Source: Thermaurantimonas aggregans
GTDB lineage: Bacteria > Bacteroidota > Bacteroidia > Flavobacteriales > Schleiferiaceae
DNA length: 60,429 nt
NCBI RefSeq assembly: GCF_003851885.1
Contig: NZ_BHZE01000017.1
Span: 1-60,429, forward strand
Reading direction: 5' to 3'
Each line of letters starts with the position of its first letter. Position 1 is the stretch's first letter. The notes below the pieces were generated by a model that saw only the letters and a list, made by a program, of their open reading frames with translations, had not been told where the DNA came from and did no database searches. Below, in pieces: positions 52,008-60,429 of this stretch. A program made the translations under genes and the position numbers.

Positions 52008-52910
52008 TTACAACATTTCAGGATAGAGCATCTTGCGCGACTCTCCGCCAAAGCATGCAACCAAAGAAGCGGATGTGCGCTGTGTGGCAATCATCAGGGG
52101 GCTTTTCTGCCCGTCAATAAGGGTGTCGAGGGTGGGGATCACCAGCAATTCTTTTTTCAGAGCTGTGGTGAGCTGTTCAGGAATTTCGCGTAGTTGGGAG
52201 ACAATGTTTAGCACGACCTGATCCACAAAAGGCCTGTAAGGTTCCATGACATCGTCGGCCAGACAAAAGGGATTGTATTTGTTGCGATGGTAGATGCCTA
52301 CCATCAGCAGGCAGCCGCTGGCGCTCAGGCTTCGGGCGACTACTGCGCGCAATATGGCGTATCCGTAGTTGAGCAGGTTATTAGGCGGTGGGCCATTTCG
52401 ATGGCGGTTGGCTTTGGTCTTTAGGTACTCAAAATACTTCTCCCAGTAGTAGGAAGCTGCTTTGGCCTCTACATTTCCTTTATCACCACTGGTCACTTCA
52501 GAGGCCCATCGATGCATAGGTGTGCTATCGATACCGATCGATGTGAGGAGGGCAGCCTGGTTGCGTATTTTTGAAACTACCGTCTGTTTCCACAAATTTT
52601 TCTTCAGTGGTTCGGAGGCTTCAAGCTGGTAGCGCACTTTTTCAGTAAAGGTGTTGTTCTGAGCTAAGGGCATCAACAGACCGGAGGGCATATGTTTCTC
52701 GTCGCAACAGAGGATGCAAGCATTGTTGTCAATTAAGGAGGCAATGACTGACTGAGTGACAGTGATTTGTTGGTTTTCGAGTATTACAAAACCAATGTCT
52801 TCAACAGGTACCTGATGCGTGGTACCTTGATTTTTTAAATCAATGATAAGCTGCCTATTTGAGATGTGGAGGTAGGCTGGTTGCGTGAAAAAGAGTGTTT
52901 TTTTAATCAT
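52008..52910 (-). CDS. cas1: Cas1 integrase, type II
   Basis: Metal-dependent integrase that inserts new spacers. 300 aa with an N-terminal beta domain (about 1-85) and a helical catalytic domain. Metal ligands Glu148 (GNVEAKAASYYW), His208 (VGIYHRNKYNPF) and the acidic group Asp219/Asp220/Glu223 (LADDVMEPYRP) are visible; the pattern is that of type II (Neisseria/NMENI) Cas1. It leads the cas1-cas2 pair on the minus strand, on the far side of the array from cas9. A perfect palindrome lies just upstream of its ATG (52921-52943). No csn2 or cas4 accompanies it, as expected for II-C. Confidence 0.96.
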   Translation of the reverse strand: MIKKTLFFTQPAYLHISNRQLIIDLKNQGTTHQVPVEDIGFVILENQQITVTQSVIASLIDNNACILCCDEKHMPSGLLMPLAQNNTFTEKVRYQLEASEPLKKNLWKQTVVSKIRNQAALLTSIGIDSTPMHRWASEVTSGDKGNVEAKAASYYWEKYFEYLKTKANRHRNGPPPNNLLNYGYAILRAVVARSLSASGCLLMVGIYHRNKYNPFCLADDVMEPYRPFVDQVVLNIVSQLREIPEQLTTALKKELLVIPTLDTLIDGQKSPLMIATQRTSASLVACFGGESRKMLYPEML

Positions 52911-52920
52911 GGCAAAAAAG

Positions 52921-52943
52921 TTATGAACAATATATGTTCATAA
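52921..52943. promoter_or_regulatory. Palindromic operator-like site upstream of cas1
   Basis: TTATGAACA-ATATA-TGTTCATAA: perfect 9-bp arms around a 5-bp centre, 11-33 bp before the cas1 ATG. It would overlap the promoter or leader of cas1-cas2 and looks like a site for a dimeric repressor. No regulator gene is adjacent. Confidence 0.5.
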
Positions 52944-53024
52944 ACTGAGCCATAATTGTTAATAAACATTGAACGACATTAAAATTGTTTGTGAAAACCG
53001 ACTTTTTTGCAGTAACATAAAAAA

Positions 53025-53055
53025 AACCCCGCCCAAAAACAGGGCAGGGGTTTTT
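53025..53055 (-). terminator. Terminator of the LruC-domain gene
   Basis: CCCC-CCC and GGG-GGGG form an interrupted GC stem around an A-rich loop, flanked by A and T runs on both sides. It lies about 20 nt after the stop on the minus strand. Confidence 0.78.
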
Positions 53056-53072
53056 AAAAAGGGTTATGACAG

Positions 53073-55481
53073 TTAGTATATATTGGCCGGATTTCGGAAG
53101 CCGGTCTGGTTTTGGAACCAGTTGGGAAACTGTACTCCTCCGCTTTGTGCCCAAGGCACAAATTTCAAATGAGCGTCGATGATTTGTGCCTTCTCAATGG
53201 GATAGTCGAAACGCTCAACGATATTAATCGCCCAGGGTAGGTTGTTTTCAGTCACATAATATCGACCGTTTGATGGTATGGAGTTGTCATGACCGGTACC
53301 GAGCAATGCCTGGTTGGCCAGTGCTGTGGGGGCCATATTTGGCAGATGCACTTCGCGTCCACGGGTGAGGTTTACGAAGATAAAGGGATTGAAGTTTGCG
53401 ATGTTTAGGTCGTTGTAGGTGTAGACTCCTATGGGGAAGGTGATCAGAATTCGGGTGGTATCCGGCTGCACATAGGGAGCGTTTGGAGTGGTGTTTACAC
53501 CTATTCCTTGTCCGGGATGGGTCATGAGCTTATAGGTGTTGTCATATACGATGATGGTGGGCTTGTTTTGACCGGCTTCAAATCCATTGGACATTAGAGT
53601 GATGATGCCTTCGTGCAGCTTGCTGCCTGTGGCAGTTAGTTGGCTTACATTCAGTGCATTGGTATTAAACTGAAAGCCAAAACCATTGGAAAACCCTGCC
53701 CCAAATGCTCTGAGGACGAAAGTGGCTTCTACCTGAGTGACTTTGTTGTAGGCATCAGTGGTGATTTTGAAGCGGTAATCGATTACGGCATCGTTGAAGT
53801 CATAGTCACCCTTGAACGGCCAGAGATCTTCGAAGGCCAAGGTACCAAATCCAGCAGCCGGGTAAAAATTGTCAACCAACACATTGGCGATAAATGGCAA
53901 GGCTACTGAACCGGCAGTAGAGCTTTCAAAGCCGGCATTATCTAAGGCGCGGAAGGTAATGGTCACAGTCACAATACCATCTACAGGATCTACTTCTATG
54001 GGTTGTGTAGGTAATCCGTTAACCACAGGTACCGATACTCCGTTGGTGGGGAAGGTAGAGGCTGTGTACGTTGTGTTATTGATTTTTATAGCTGTGGCAT
54101 TGGAGGGGAAGGAAGTGATTCGGATTGAGGTTACATTGCCGTCAGGATCGCTTGTCTGGAAATTATTTGGATTTACGGTCACAAAAACGCTTCCTCCGGG
54201 ATTAGGCACTGCAGGTGCAGTAAAGGAACCGGTTGAAGGCAATTGCTGAATGCCGAAATTGGCGTTTTGTGTCAGGGAATTGGCAGTGATGGTAACAGCC
54301 AGCACACCATTAACTGTACCGTCGTTTCCGGTGCCGGTACCCAGATATTCTCCCGTATGCACCCAGCCTGCGGGCAGTGTAATGGCCCCCATCGGGCTGT
54401 TTACGGCAGTCTGGGTGGTACTGATGCGCACGGTGTAAGAGCCGGCTGGGTAATCAAAGAACGCATAAGATCCCGTAGTGAGATCCACGGGCTTTACGGC
54501 TACTACAATTCCACTGCTGTTTACTAGGTGAGCGTAAAGTTGTATGTTAGAAGGTTTTGCTATGGGTGTACCGTTTACAGTATTATCTGTCAAACCATTG
54601 ATATCGTGGAATACCTTGCCTGATACACCTGGAATGGTTGGGTTTACGGGGTTATTGGCAAAGGTATTGTCTGAGAGACCAAAGAATTTCACATCAGCCT
54701 GATCCACACCGTTGAAGATACGAAGTCCATAGATGGGCTGAGAAGTACCAAACAATGTAATGGGCACCACGGTAAATGCCATTGCTTGATCAGGCACGTA
54801 GGGCATCGAATAGCCGGAGTTCCAGTCATAGCGCTCATATGCACCGCCCGAGCCGCAGCCAAAGCAAAGGGTATTACCGATTACATTGCCATTGATATCA
54901 AGTGCGCGAAGGCTAAAAGCTGAGTTCCCCCACCGCTCGGCTACAAGCATGTAGTCATCATTCGTATAGGCGTAGCCGAATACGATGTCAAAATCAGGAG
55001 TGGTACAGATGGGTGGCTGGGTATTACAAGGCAAATTTGTAGGGCTATCGTACCAAACCTTGCTGCGTATGTCGCCATCAAGTTGATAATTTTTTAGTGC
55101 AGTGCGAAATACATTGTTGGTAATGTTGTTATTGGCCAGAATATTTTGCCCTTTGTTCCAAACTCCTACGCCAGTAGTGGCATTGGTCAGATTCAGATTG
55201 CGGATCTGCACACCCTCGAAATTAAAGAAGGTCAATTGTATTGGTGTATTGTTAGAAGGTGATTTCTTTGCGTTCACTTCCACCAAATACACAGGGGTAT
55301 TGCCTTGTACGGCGCCCGTAGCTTCAGTATTCTGAGTTATAATGGATGTATTGATTTTGTACTTAACTGACTGAATGGGACAGTAGTTATTGGTATTGTT
55401 TTTAGGATTTATGTTGATGGTAGTCTGTGCACTAACCATAAGTGAAGTCAATGCCATTGACAGGGAGAAGATCTTTTTCAT
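53073..55481 (-). CDS. Secreted LruC-domain protein
   Basis: Extracellular or outer-membrane protein of 802 aa, function unknown. Signal peptide MKKIFSLSMALTSLMVSAQ. Residues 20-270 have no clear match. A SdrD/Cna-like B domain is suggested at about 270-390 (VSGKVFHDINGLTDNTVNGTP ... AGSYTVRIST). A beta-sandwich follows, then the LruC domain from about 560 to the end: AFEDLWPFKGDYDFNDAVIDYRF, VEATFVLRAFGAGFSNGFGFQ, GREVHLPNMAPT, LPWAINI. The DxDFND motif in the LruC domain looks like a calcium site. No T9SS sorting domain is seen at the C-terminus. It is followed by its own terminator and preceded by a small lipoprotein gene 12 bp upstream. Confidence 0.87.
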   Translation of the reverse strand: MKKIFSLSMALTSLMVSAQTTININPKNNTNNYCPIQSVKYKINTSIITQNTEATGAVQGNTPVYLVEVNAKKSPSNNTPIQLTFFNFEGVQIRNLNLTNATTGVGVWNKGQNILANNNITNNVFRTALKNYQLDGDIRSKVWYDSPTNLPCNTQPPICTTPDFDIVFGYAYTNDDYMLVAERWGNSAFSLRALDINGNVIGNTLCFGCGSGGAYERYDWNSGYSMPYVPDQAMAFTVVPITLFGTSQPIYGLRIFNGVDQADVKFFGLSDNTFANNPVNPTIPGVSGKVFHDINGLTDNTVNGTPIAKPSNIQLYAHLVNSSGIVVAVKPVDLTTGSYAFFDYPAGSYTVRISTTQTAVNSPMGAITLPAGWVHTGEYLGTGTGNDGTVNGVLAVTITANSLTQNANFGIQQLPSTGSFTAPAVPNPGGSVFVTVNPNNFQTSDPDGNVTSIRITSFPSNATAIKINNTTYTASTFPTNGVSVPVVNGLPTQPIEVDPVDGIVTVTITFRALDNAGFESSTAGSVALPFIANVLVDNFYPAAGFGTLAFEDLWPFKGDYDFNDAVIDYRFKITTDAYNKVTQVEATFVLRAFGAGFSNGFGFQFNTNALNVSQLTATGSKLHEGIITLMSNGFEAGQNKPTIIVYDNTYKLMTHPGQGIGVNTTPNAPYVQPDTTRILITFPIGVYTYNDLNIANFNPFIFVNLTRGREVHLPNMAPTALANQALLGTGHDNSIPSNGRYYVTENNLPWAINIVERFDYPIEKAQIIDAHLKFVPWAQSGGVQFPNWFQNQTGFRNPANIY

Positions 55482-55493
55482 TTGGGGGTAAGA

Positions 55494-55853
55494 TTAAAAG
55501 TTGATTTTTTGGATTGGATTTTTTAAATCAGCTTTTTTGGTTACACCGTTGAGGGTAACCTCTACTTCCTTCATAAAGGCGGGTATTCCAAGGTCTACTT
55601 TATACGTTTCACCGGGTACGACAACCGCTCTGTGCAGGATTGTCTGCTCATGGCTGATTTCGACGATACCGACCTGATTTCCGGAGATTTCAAATTTAAA
55701 ATCTCCATGAGTCTTCCAACTAAAATTGTCCGGCGCTTTCAAGTCGTTTATATCAGTGATCTGGGTCGGCGAAATCAAATCATCTTTTTTTTCCTTTTTA
55801 CAAGCGATGGTCATCACACAAGCAGCAACAACCATCAGTATTAATTTTTTCAT
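55494..55853 (-). CDS. Small lipoprotein next to the LruC-domain protein
   Basis: 119-residue lipoprotein (start at ATG 55853, MKKLILMVVAACVMTIAC with lipobox TIAC). After an acidic/Lys-rich spacer comes a single predicted beta-rich unit: FSWKTHGDFKFEISGNQVGIVEISHEQ, VVPGETYKVDLGIP, EVEVTLNGVTKKADL. Not a family I can name. Its gene is 12 bp before the LruC-domain gene on the same strand, so joint expression is likely, perhaps as the outer-membrane anchor for it (inference). Confidence 0.75.
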   Translation of the reverse strand: MKKLILMVVAACVMTIACKKEKKDDLISPTQITDINDLKAPDNFSWKTHGDFKFEISGNQVGIVEISHEQTILHRAVVVPGETYKVDLGIPAFMKEVEVTLNGVTKKADLKNPIQKINF

Positions 55854-56162
55854 TTCAAGGGGTTGTTTGTAATCTTTTGAAATGTGTACAAAACATTTGT
55901 GCCAACACAACAGCTTTTACTTTAAACATTGATTACCAACTTTTTAACACTTGTATACACAATCATTTTTCTTCCCATTTCGGGAAAAAATTTCTAAATC
56001 AAAATAATTTTATTACATCAATTTCTTTCGTAATGGTTTTTTTTAATTACAGTTTTAATTCTAATCAGGTGTGATTTTCACGATGTAATAAGTGATTAGA
56101 AAAGGTACCTTTTTAGAGCATGACTGTATGCATCGACTTCTACTTTGATTTGAGGTACACTT
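55854..56162. other. Intergenic stretch without a recognised gene
   Basis: About 310 bp between divergent genes, very AT-rich. No terminator, RNA gene or exact TAnnTTTG box was recognised. It must hold the promoters of the lipoprotein/LruC pair and of the flippase/dut pair. Confidence 0.5.
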
Positions 56163-57695
56163 TTGTTTTTCAAACACACCTTTTCGAAATGCACTACTGG
56201 TTCATTACTTTGGCCGGAGAATAAAGTCAGCTCAGATAAATTGTATTCCATTCGCACCTTAGCCGGTCAAACGGCCATTTATGGCCTGTCGTCGATCATC
56301 GGTCGCTTTGCTTATTTCTTGCTCACGCCATTGCACACAGCCGTACTGCAGCGAGCTGAGATGGGCATTAATACGGATATCTACTCTTGGATAGCGGTTT
56401 TTACCGTTGTTCTCACTTTAGGTATGGAAACGACTTATTTTCGGTTTTCCACCAAAGAGGGTTTGGACGAACAGGCAGTATTTCGCCAGACTTTTTGGTT
56501 TATGGCTGGGGCTGTTGGCGCTTTTGTGACGATTGTTTTGCTTTTGCAGAGTTCTATTTTGCGAGCTATGCGGTATGAGTCGCACCCTGAGTACTTGTGG
56601 CTCTTACTACTTATACTCTCGGGCGAGGTGCTGGCTACTTTACCTTATGCGCGTCTTCGTCAGCACAATAGGGCACTGCAGTTTGCTCTGATCAGACTTA
56701 CTAATATTTTTGTAAACATCGGTTTAAACCTGTACTTTTTCCTCTTAACGCCTTTTTTAGCCGAAAGAGGAGTTCACTTACCTGCACCGAGCAATCCGGT
56801 CTTATCTATATTTATTGCCAATGGGGCTGCAGTCGTACTTCAGCTTTTGCTGCTTATTCCGGTATTGAGGCCAATTTTTGCTTTTGAAAAAAAGGGAATT
56901 GATCTTAAAAAGATGCTTATCTATGGACTTCCTGTCATGTTGGCAGGCCTACCAGGTATTGTAAATGAAGTTTTTGATCGTCAGTTGCTTAAATATCTAT
57001 TGCCTGTAGAAACTTCTTTGGAACAAATGGGTGTGTATGCTGCCGTATTTCGCCTTTCGGTATTTATATCGCTGTTTATCCAGGCATTTCGATATGCTGC
57101 TGAACCTTTTTTCTTTAAAAATGCTGAAAACAAAAAAGCTCCTGAACTCTATGCACGAGTAATGGAGCTCTTTGTGTTGGTATCTGCAGGGGCAGTAGTG
57201 CTGCTGAGTGCCTTTTTACCAGTGGTGAAGTATTTCATTCACAGCAAGTTTTGGGACGGGCTGTACATCTTACCGCTACTTTTTGTGGCGCAAATGCTTC
57301 TCGGAGTAATTTTTAACCTGAACATTTGGTATAAAGTAACGGAAAAGACGTACTATGGAATTACCATTAGCCTATCGGGGGCCTTTGTGAATCTTTTGGT
57401 GAATGCTACTTTAATTCCTGTTTTAGGCATTATGGGGGCTGCTCTGGCCCTGCTGCTCTCGCATATAGTGATGGTGGTAGTTTCGTACCGGCTTAGTCGA
57501 AAACACTTCCCCATTCCTTACAGAGTTAATGCTATTTTGACACTGATCGTTACAGCTACCGCAGCTTCTTTTCTCTTGTTTCAGATAAATCATCTCATCG
57601 GAAAAGGCGTTGTATTTCTTCTTGCCTTTGTGCTCTTTTACCAAACTGAGAGAACGGAAATTCAAACCCTTATTAAATCTCTTTCAAAAAAATGA
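56163..57695 (+). CDS. Oligosaccharide flippase family membrane protein
   Basis: Polytopic inner-membrane protein of the MOP (Wzx/MurJ-like) superfamily, with about 12-14 hydrophobic segments over 510 aa. Family-like parts: [21 protein letters not shown] near the start, [29 protein letters not shown], and [23 protein letters not shown] in the second half. It probably flips a lipid-linked glycan across the membrane. The true start may be TTG at 56241 ([10 protein letters not shown]), because the first 26 residues look unlike a membrane protein start. Its last codons overlap dut by 4 bp (ATGA), so translation is coupled. No glycosyltransferase cluster is adjacent. Confidence 0.9.
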   Translation: MFFKHTFSKCTTGSLLWPENKVSSDKLYSIRTLAGQTAIYGLSSIIGRFAYFLLTPLHTAVLQRAEMGINTDIYSWIAVFTVVLTLGMETTYFRFSTKEGLDEQAVFRQTFWFMAGAVGAFVTIVLLLQSSILRAMRYESHPEYLWLLLLILSGEVLATLPYARLRQHNRALQFALIRLTNIFVNIGLNLYFFLLTPFLAERGVHLPAPSNPVLSIFIANGAAVVLQLLLLIPVLRPIFAFEKKGIDLKKMLIYGLPVMLAGLPGIVNEVFDRQLLKYLLPVETSLEQMGVYAAVFRLSVFISLFIQAFRYAAEPFFFKNAENKKAPELYARVMELFVLVSAGAVVLLSAFLPVVKYFIHSKFWDGLYILPLLFVAQMLLGVIFNLNIWYKVTEKTYYGITISLSGAFVNLLVNATLIPVLGIMGAALALLLSHIVMVVVSYRLSRKHFPIPYRVNAILTLIVTATAASFLLFQINHLIGKGVVFLLAFVLFYQTERTEIQTLIKSLSKK

Positions 57696-58132
57696 ACGTC
57701 GTAAAAGTCTCTATCATCAACGATAGCACGAATGCATTGCCTGAATATCAGACCATTCACTCGGCCGGCATGGATCTGAGAGCCAATCTTTCAGAGAGCA
57801 TCACCCTATTGCCCGGCGAGCGTCGATTGATACCCACTGGCCTCAAAATAGCCCTCCCCCACGGTTATGAAGCTCAGGTAAGGCCTCGTAGCGGCTTGGC
57901 ACTGAAATACGGCATCACATGTCTGAACAGTCCAGGAACCATCGATGCTGACTATCGGGGCGAAATTGGAGTACTTCTCATAAATTTAGGACAAGAACCC
58001 TTTGAAATAAAACCTGGTGACCGCATCGCTCAACTGGTGGTAGCTCCCTACAGCCGTGTAGAATGGGCACAAGTGCTTGAACTGCCCACATCTGAAAGGG
58101 GTGAAGGCGGATTTGGCTCTACCGGCAAATAA
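57692..58132 (+). CDS. dut: dUTP diphosphatase
   Basis: Trimeric dUTPase that removes dUTP and supplies dUMP for thymidylate synthesis. All five motifs are present: 1 [10 protein letters not shown], 2 [13 protein letters not shown], 3 [14 protein letters not shown], 4 RIAQLVVAP, 5 [11 protein letters not shown]. 146 aa is normal. It is translationally coupled to the flippase gene and convergent with the LolC/E-like gene, with only two bases between the stop codons. Confidence 0.97.
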   Translation: MNVVKVSIINDSTNALPEYQTIHSAGMDLRANLSESITLLPGERRLIPTGLKIALPHGYEAQVRPRSGLALKYGITCLNSPGTIDADYRGEIGVLLINLGQEPFEIKPGDRIAQLVVAPYSRVEWAQVLELPTSERGEGGFGSTGK

Positions 58133-58134
58133 TT

Positions 58135-59382
58135 TTATTCGAACTTCAATACTTTTGCCGCCGGTATGGCTGAGATATATCTGGCTGGTAAGAGCAAGAT
58201 TAAGAGACAAACAGCAAGTGTGCCGACATTCACTGACAATATCCAAACCGGTTCAAAGTGCACAGGAACGCTGTCGACAAAATAAGCCGTCTGATCCAGC
58301 TTAATGATTTTCCATTCTCGCTGCATCCACGCGTATCCGAGTGCTACCACATTGCCGATGAAAAGACCTCTGGTGAGAACGACGAAAGCTTTGTAAAGAA
58401 ATATTTTGGTAATCAAAGCATTTTCGGCACCTAACGCCTTCAAAAGGCCAATCATTCGGGTGCGCTCTACGATCAATATCATAAGCGCACTGCTTAGATT
58501 AATGGCTGATACCACAACCATTACGATGATGATGATCAGGATGTTGATGTCAAACAAATCCATCCACTGAAACAGCTGCCTGAAGGCCATTTGCGCTGAA
58601 ACAGCCTGCAAATCAAAGGGCAAGACTGCTGATAGCTCTGCAGCGACTTCCTCAGGCTTGCTACCCTCCTTAATAAACACTTCAAGAGCGCCCACCTCAT
58701 CGGTTTCCCATCGATTAACAGAACGTATCACATCGATATCGACCCAGGCAAATTGTTTATCAACGTCTTCAACTCCCGATTCGTAAATGCCGGAGATATA
58801 GAGATAGCGCAAGAGCGGAGGTTTTGGCGCTTCGCGAATGAAGTGCACAGCTAACCGATCGCCCACTTTTACATCGAGCACTCGTGCGTGATGCGCCGAT
58901 ATCACCATGCTGTCGCTTTCACTGCCCTTGCGTTTTTGGAAAAATTTTCCGGCTGTGAGGTAAGAACCTAACCGATTGGCGTCGAAATGTTCGTCCAATC
59001 CTTTGAGTACACATCCGTCGAAGTAATTCGATGACTTCAGAATAGCCGTGCGATAGGCAGAGCTCTGAACGTGACGCACAGAAGGATGAGCCTTAATAGC
59101 GGAAAGCAATGCCTCATTCAGCACAATGCTCTCTGACTCAAGTAAGTCGGCATCGTCCACATACTTTTTAACCTGTATATGACCCCTGAAAGAGTAAATT
59201 TTGTTTTTAATCTCGTGCTGTAGGCCAGTACCGGTAACAATGGCAATAATCATTACCACACAACTCACCGCGACTGCGAAAGTAACTACCGCTATTACCG
59301 GTCCTGAAAAGCTGCGCCCGCTGCTGTCAGCATGGCGCAGCCTTCGACCTATCCAGAGCGGAAAAATCCAATTTCTAATCAC
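58135..59382 (-). CDS. LolC/LolE-like ABC transporter permease
   Basis: Inner-membrane permease of the type VII ABC (MacB/LolCDE) class, thought to release lipoproteins for transport to the outer membrane. TM1 at about residues 30-55 (GPVIAVVTFAVAVSCVVMIIAIV), a periplasmic MacB-PCD domain of about 210 residues (GTGLQHEIKNKIYSFRGHI ... VEDVDKQFAWVDIDVI), then three C-terminal TM segments in the FtsX fold (ILIIIIVMVVVSAINLSSALM, GLFIGNVVALGYAWM, ILSVNVGTLAVCLLILLLP). 415 aa fits LolC/E. No ATPase (LolD) is adjacent, as is common in Bacteroidota. It is followed by tpiA upstream on the same strand (12-bp gap). Confidence 0.9.
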   Translation of the reverse strand: MIRNWIFPLWIGRRLRHADSSGRSFSGPVIAVVTFAVAVSCVVMIIAIVTGTGLQHEIKNKIYSFRGHIQVKKYVDDADLLESESIVLNEALLSAIKAHPSVRHVQSSAYRTAILKSSNYFDGCVLKGLDEHFDANRLGSYLTAGKFFQKRKGSESDSMVISAHHARVLDVKVGDRLAVHFIREAPKPPLLRYLYISGIYESGVEDVDKQFAWVDIDVIRSVNRWETDEVGALEVFIKEGSKPEEVAAELSAVLPFDLQAVSAQMAFRQLFQWMDLFDINILIIIIVMVVVSAINLSSALMILIVERTRMIGLLKALGAENALITKIFLYKAFVVLTRGLFIGNVVALGYAWMQREWKIIKLDQTAYFVDSVPVHFEPVWILSVNVGTLAVCLLILLLPARYISAIPAAKVLKFE

Positions 59383-59394
59383 CCGTTGTTTTAC

Positions 59395-60156
59395 TTAGCT
59401 GGCTGCTTTGATGATGGAAAGAAATTCCTCAGGCTTTAGTGAAGCCCCACCTACTAAAGCTCCGTCGATATGAGGCATAGCAAGTAAGCTGGCAGCATTT
59501 GCTGCATTTACACTGCCACCGTACAATATTTGCATTTGCACACCGAGGTCATCGCCAAATCGCTTGCCTATTACGTCGCGGATGAAGGCATGCATTTCGT
59601 CGGCCTGTTCAGGTGTAGCAGTTTTACCTGTGCCTATAGCCCATACAGGTTCGTAGGCTATAGTGATTTTGGGCAATTTTTCTTCGGAAAGTTTATAGAG
59701 CACCGATGTAATTTGCTCTTCAACCACTTCGAAGTGATGGCCGCTTTCGCGGTCTTCAAGCGATTCACCTACGCAGTAGATAGGATAAATTTCGTGTTTT
59801 AAAACGACTTTGATCTTCTCTAGAGCGCTATCGTTGGTCTCGCCATAGTACTGTCGGCGCTCGCTATGTGCTATAATCACTTTTTTGACTCCCAACTCTT
59901 TAAGCATAAACACTGAAACTTCGCCCGTGTAGGCGCCATTGAGTTTGTCACTTACATTTTGTGCCGCCAAACAAATAGAGGTTCCTTTTAATTTCTTTTG
60001 AAAGTCAGATAAGTGCGTAAAGGGAGGAGCCACTGCCACTTGTGCTTTTGGGGTCATCTGCGAGAGCCCGACAAGTAAGGAATCTAGTGTTTTCAAACCC
60101 TCCGATACAGTTGTATTCATTTTCCAGTTGCCGGCGATGAGTTTGGGTCTTTTCAT
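59395..60156 (-). CDS. tpiA: Triosephosphate isomerase
   Basis: Interconverts dihydroxyacetone phosphate and glyceraldehyde-3-phosphate. TIM barrel with LIAGNWKMN (Asn and Lys13), VIIAHSERR (catalytic His), AYEPVWAIGTGKTATPEQ (catalytic Glu and loop 6) and ILYGGSVNAANA, GALVGGASL (phosphate loop). I set the start at ATG 60156 (MKRPKLIAGN), which gives the normal 253 aa; the longer frame to 60243 adds a non-conserved leader. The gene precedes the LolC/E-like gene on the same strand and may share its transcript. Confidence 0.98.
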   Translation of the reverse strand: MKRPKLIAGNWKMNTTVSEGLKTLDSLLVGLSQMTPKAQVAVAPPFTHLSDFQKKLKGTSICLAAQNVSDKLNGAYTGEVSVFMLKELGVKKVIIAHSERRQYYGETNDSALEKIKVVLKHEIYPIYCVGESLEDRESGHHFEVVEEQITSVLYKLSEEKLPKITIAYEPVWAIGTGKTATPEQADEMHAFIRDVIGKRFGDDLGVQMQILYGGSVNAANAASLLAMPHIDGALVGGASLKPEEFLSIIKAAS

Positions 60157-60302
60157 TATTGAAAAAATTTTCATGCAAGTATGGAAAAAATTCCCATATA
60201 CACCAAGGTAATATTGCGCATATGCGTGCGTGTTTGTAAACATTTTTTACTTGGCAGGAAGCGAAACTGCTTTCATGACCTTAATAACAGGTGCTAAAAA
60301 AA

Positions 60303-60428
60303 AAGAAGCTGTCCTAAAAGAGGGCAGCTTTTTTTTATCAGTTTTTAAATGGTATTTAATGTTACAAAAAATGAATTAGACTTAAAGCAGGTTTTTGGTA
60401 GTGATATTTCAAAAAATTGATTTTTGAA
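60303..60428. repeat. Right arm of the inverted repeat at the window ends
   Basis: Exact reverse complement of 1-126. It contains a second copy of the peptidase terminator (60307-60336, pointing right), but no gene in the window runs into it, because tpiA is transcribed away from here. This lack of function supports an assembly cause. Confidence 0.9.
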
Positions 60429-60429
60429 G

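Noticed and set aside
53073-55481. LruC-domain protein as part of the CRISPR or phage region
   Set aside because: It is a separate transcription unit with its own terminator and a lipoprotein partner, and shows no link to defence or phage genes.
1-60428. Terminal inverted repeat as the telomere of a linear replicon or ends of a large transposon
   Set aside because: Only housekeeping chromosomal genes lie between the arms, no transposase or telomere-resolution gene is seen, and the length is close to a common assembly k-mer.

Overview
The window reads as chromosomal DNA of a member of the Bacteroidota. The signs are a type IX secretion regulator (PorX), several secreted proteins with T9SS C-terminal sorting domains, a SusA-like amylase, CarboxypepD_reg/beta-barrel and LptD-like outer-membrane proteins, and promoters of the TAnnTTTG type. 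I cannot place it below phylum with confidence; a flavobacterial or cryomorphacean relative is plausible. The perfect 126-bp inverted repeat formed by the two ends of the window suggests that this is a whole metagenome contig with an assembly fold-back at its ends.

Layout. 1-10.6 kb: S46 dipeptidyl-peptidase (DPP7 type), GH13 amylase divergent from a secreted three-module protein, S1/P1 nuclease, ComF-like protein, PorX divergent from an HD phosphohydrolase. 10.7-18.2 kb: one giant (2502 aa) secreted beta-helix protein. 18.3-29 kb: map, HAD phosphatase, gpmI, a large beta-barrel protein, an SbtA/SbtB-like bicarbonate transporter pair, oligopeptidase B, a dienoyl-CoA-reductase-like SDR. 29.3-35.7 kb: GDPD lipoprotein, then a minus-strand block with amidase, MCE/MlaD protein, two Fe-S proteins of heterodisulfide-reductase type, a lipoprotein and a HAD phosphatase. 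35.6-45 kb: LptD, TIGR02757 protein, coaD, ddl, 3-hydroxybutyryl-CoA dehydrogenase, ruvC, glycosyltransferase, histidine kinase. 45.0-52.9 kb: a type II-C CRISPR-Cas locus. 53-60.4 kb: LruC-domain protein with a lipoprotein partner, flippase, dut, LolC/E-like permease, tpiA.

The CRISPR locus is the most unusual part. cas9 (+) ends tail-to-tail against a tracrRNA gene on the minus strand, which has a recognisable Bacteroidota promoter and a hairpin terminator whose U-run overlaps the cas9 stop codon. A degenerate CRISPR repeat follows, then 2173 bp of GC-rich Mu-like phage DNA (end of a portal gene, a head-morphogenesis gene with a nuclease-like C-terminus and one in-frame TAA, and the start of a third gene). 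Then come five identical 46-bp repeats with four 29-30 bp spacers. cas2 and cas1 lie beyond the array on the minus strand. The phage segment starts and stops exactly at repeat borders, so it occupies a spacer slot. The best explanations are a chimeric assembly joined through two spacers that match a co-occurring phage, or a real recombination between array and phage. Each intact repeat also carries a TTG-N21-TATTTTTG promoter-like sequence pointing into the next spacer, as in type II-C systems that transcribe crRNAs from inside the repeats. The degenerate repeat has lost both elements.

Functional links elsewhere: PorX controls the secretion route used by the sorting-domain proteins at 4.4-5.8 kb and 10.7-18.2 kb. 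The amylase and its divergent neighbour probably act together on alpha-glucans. The amidase, MCE and LptD proteins serve the cell envelope, and the Fe-S pair is a likely membrane redox module.
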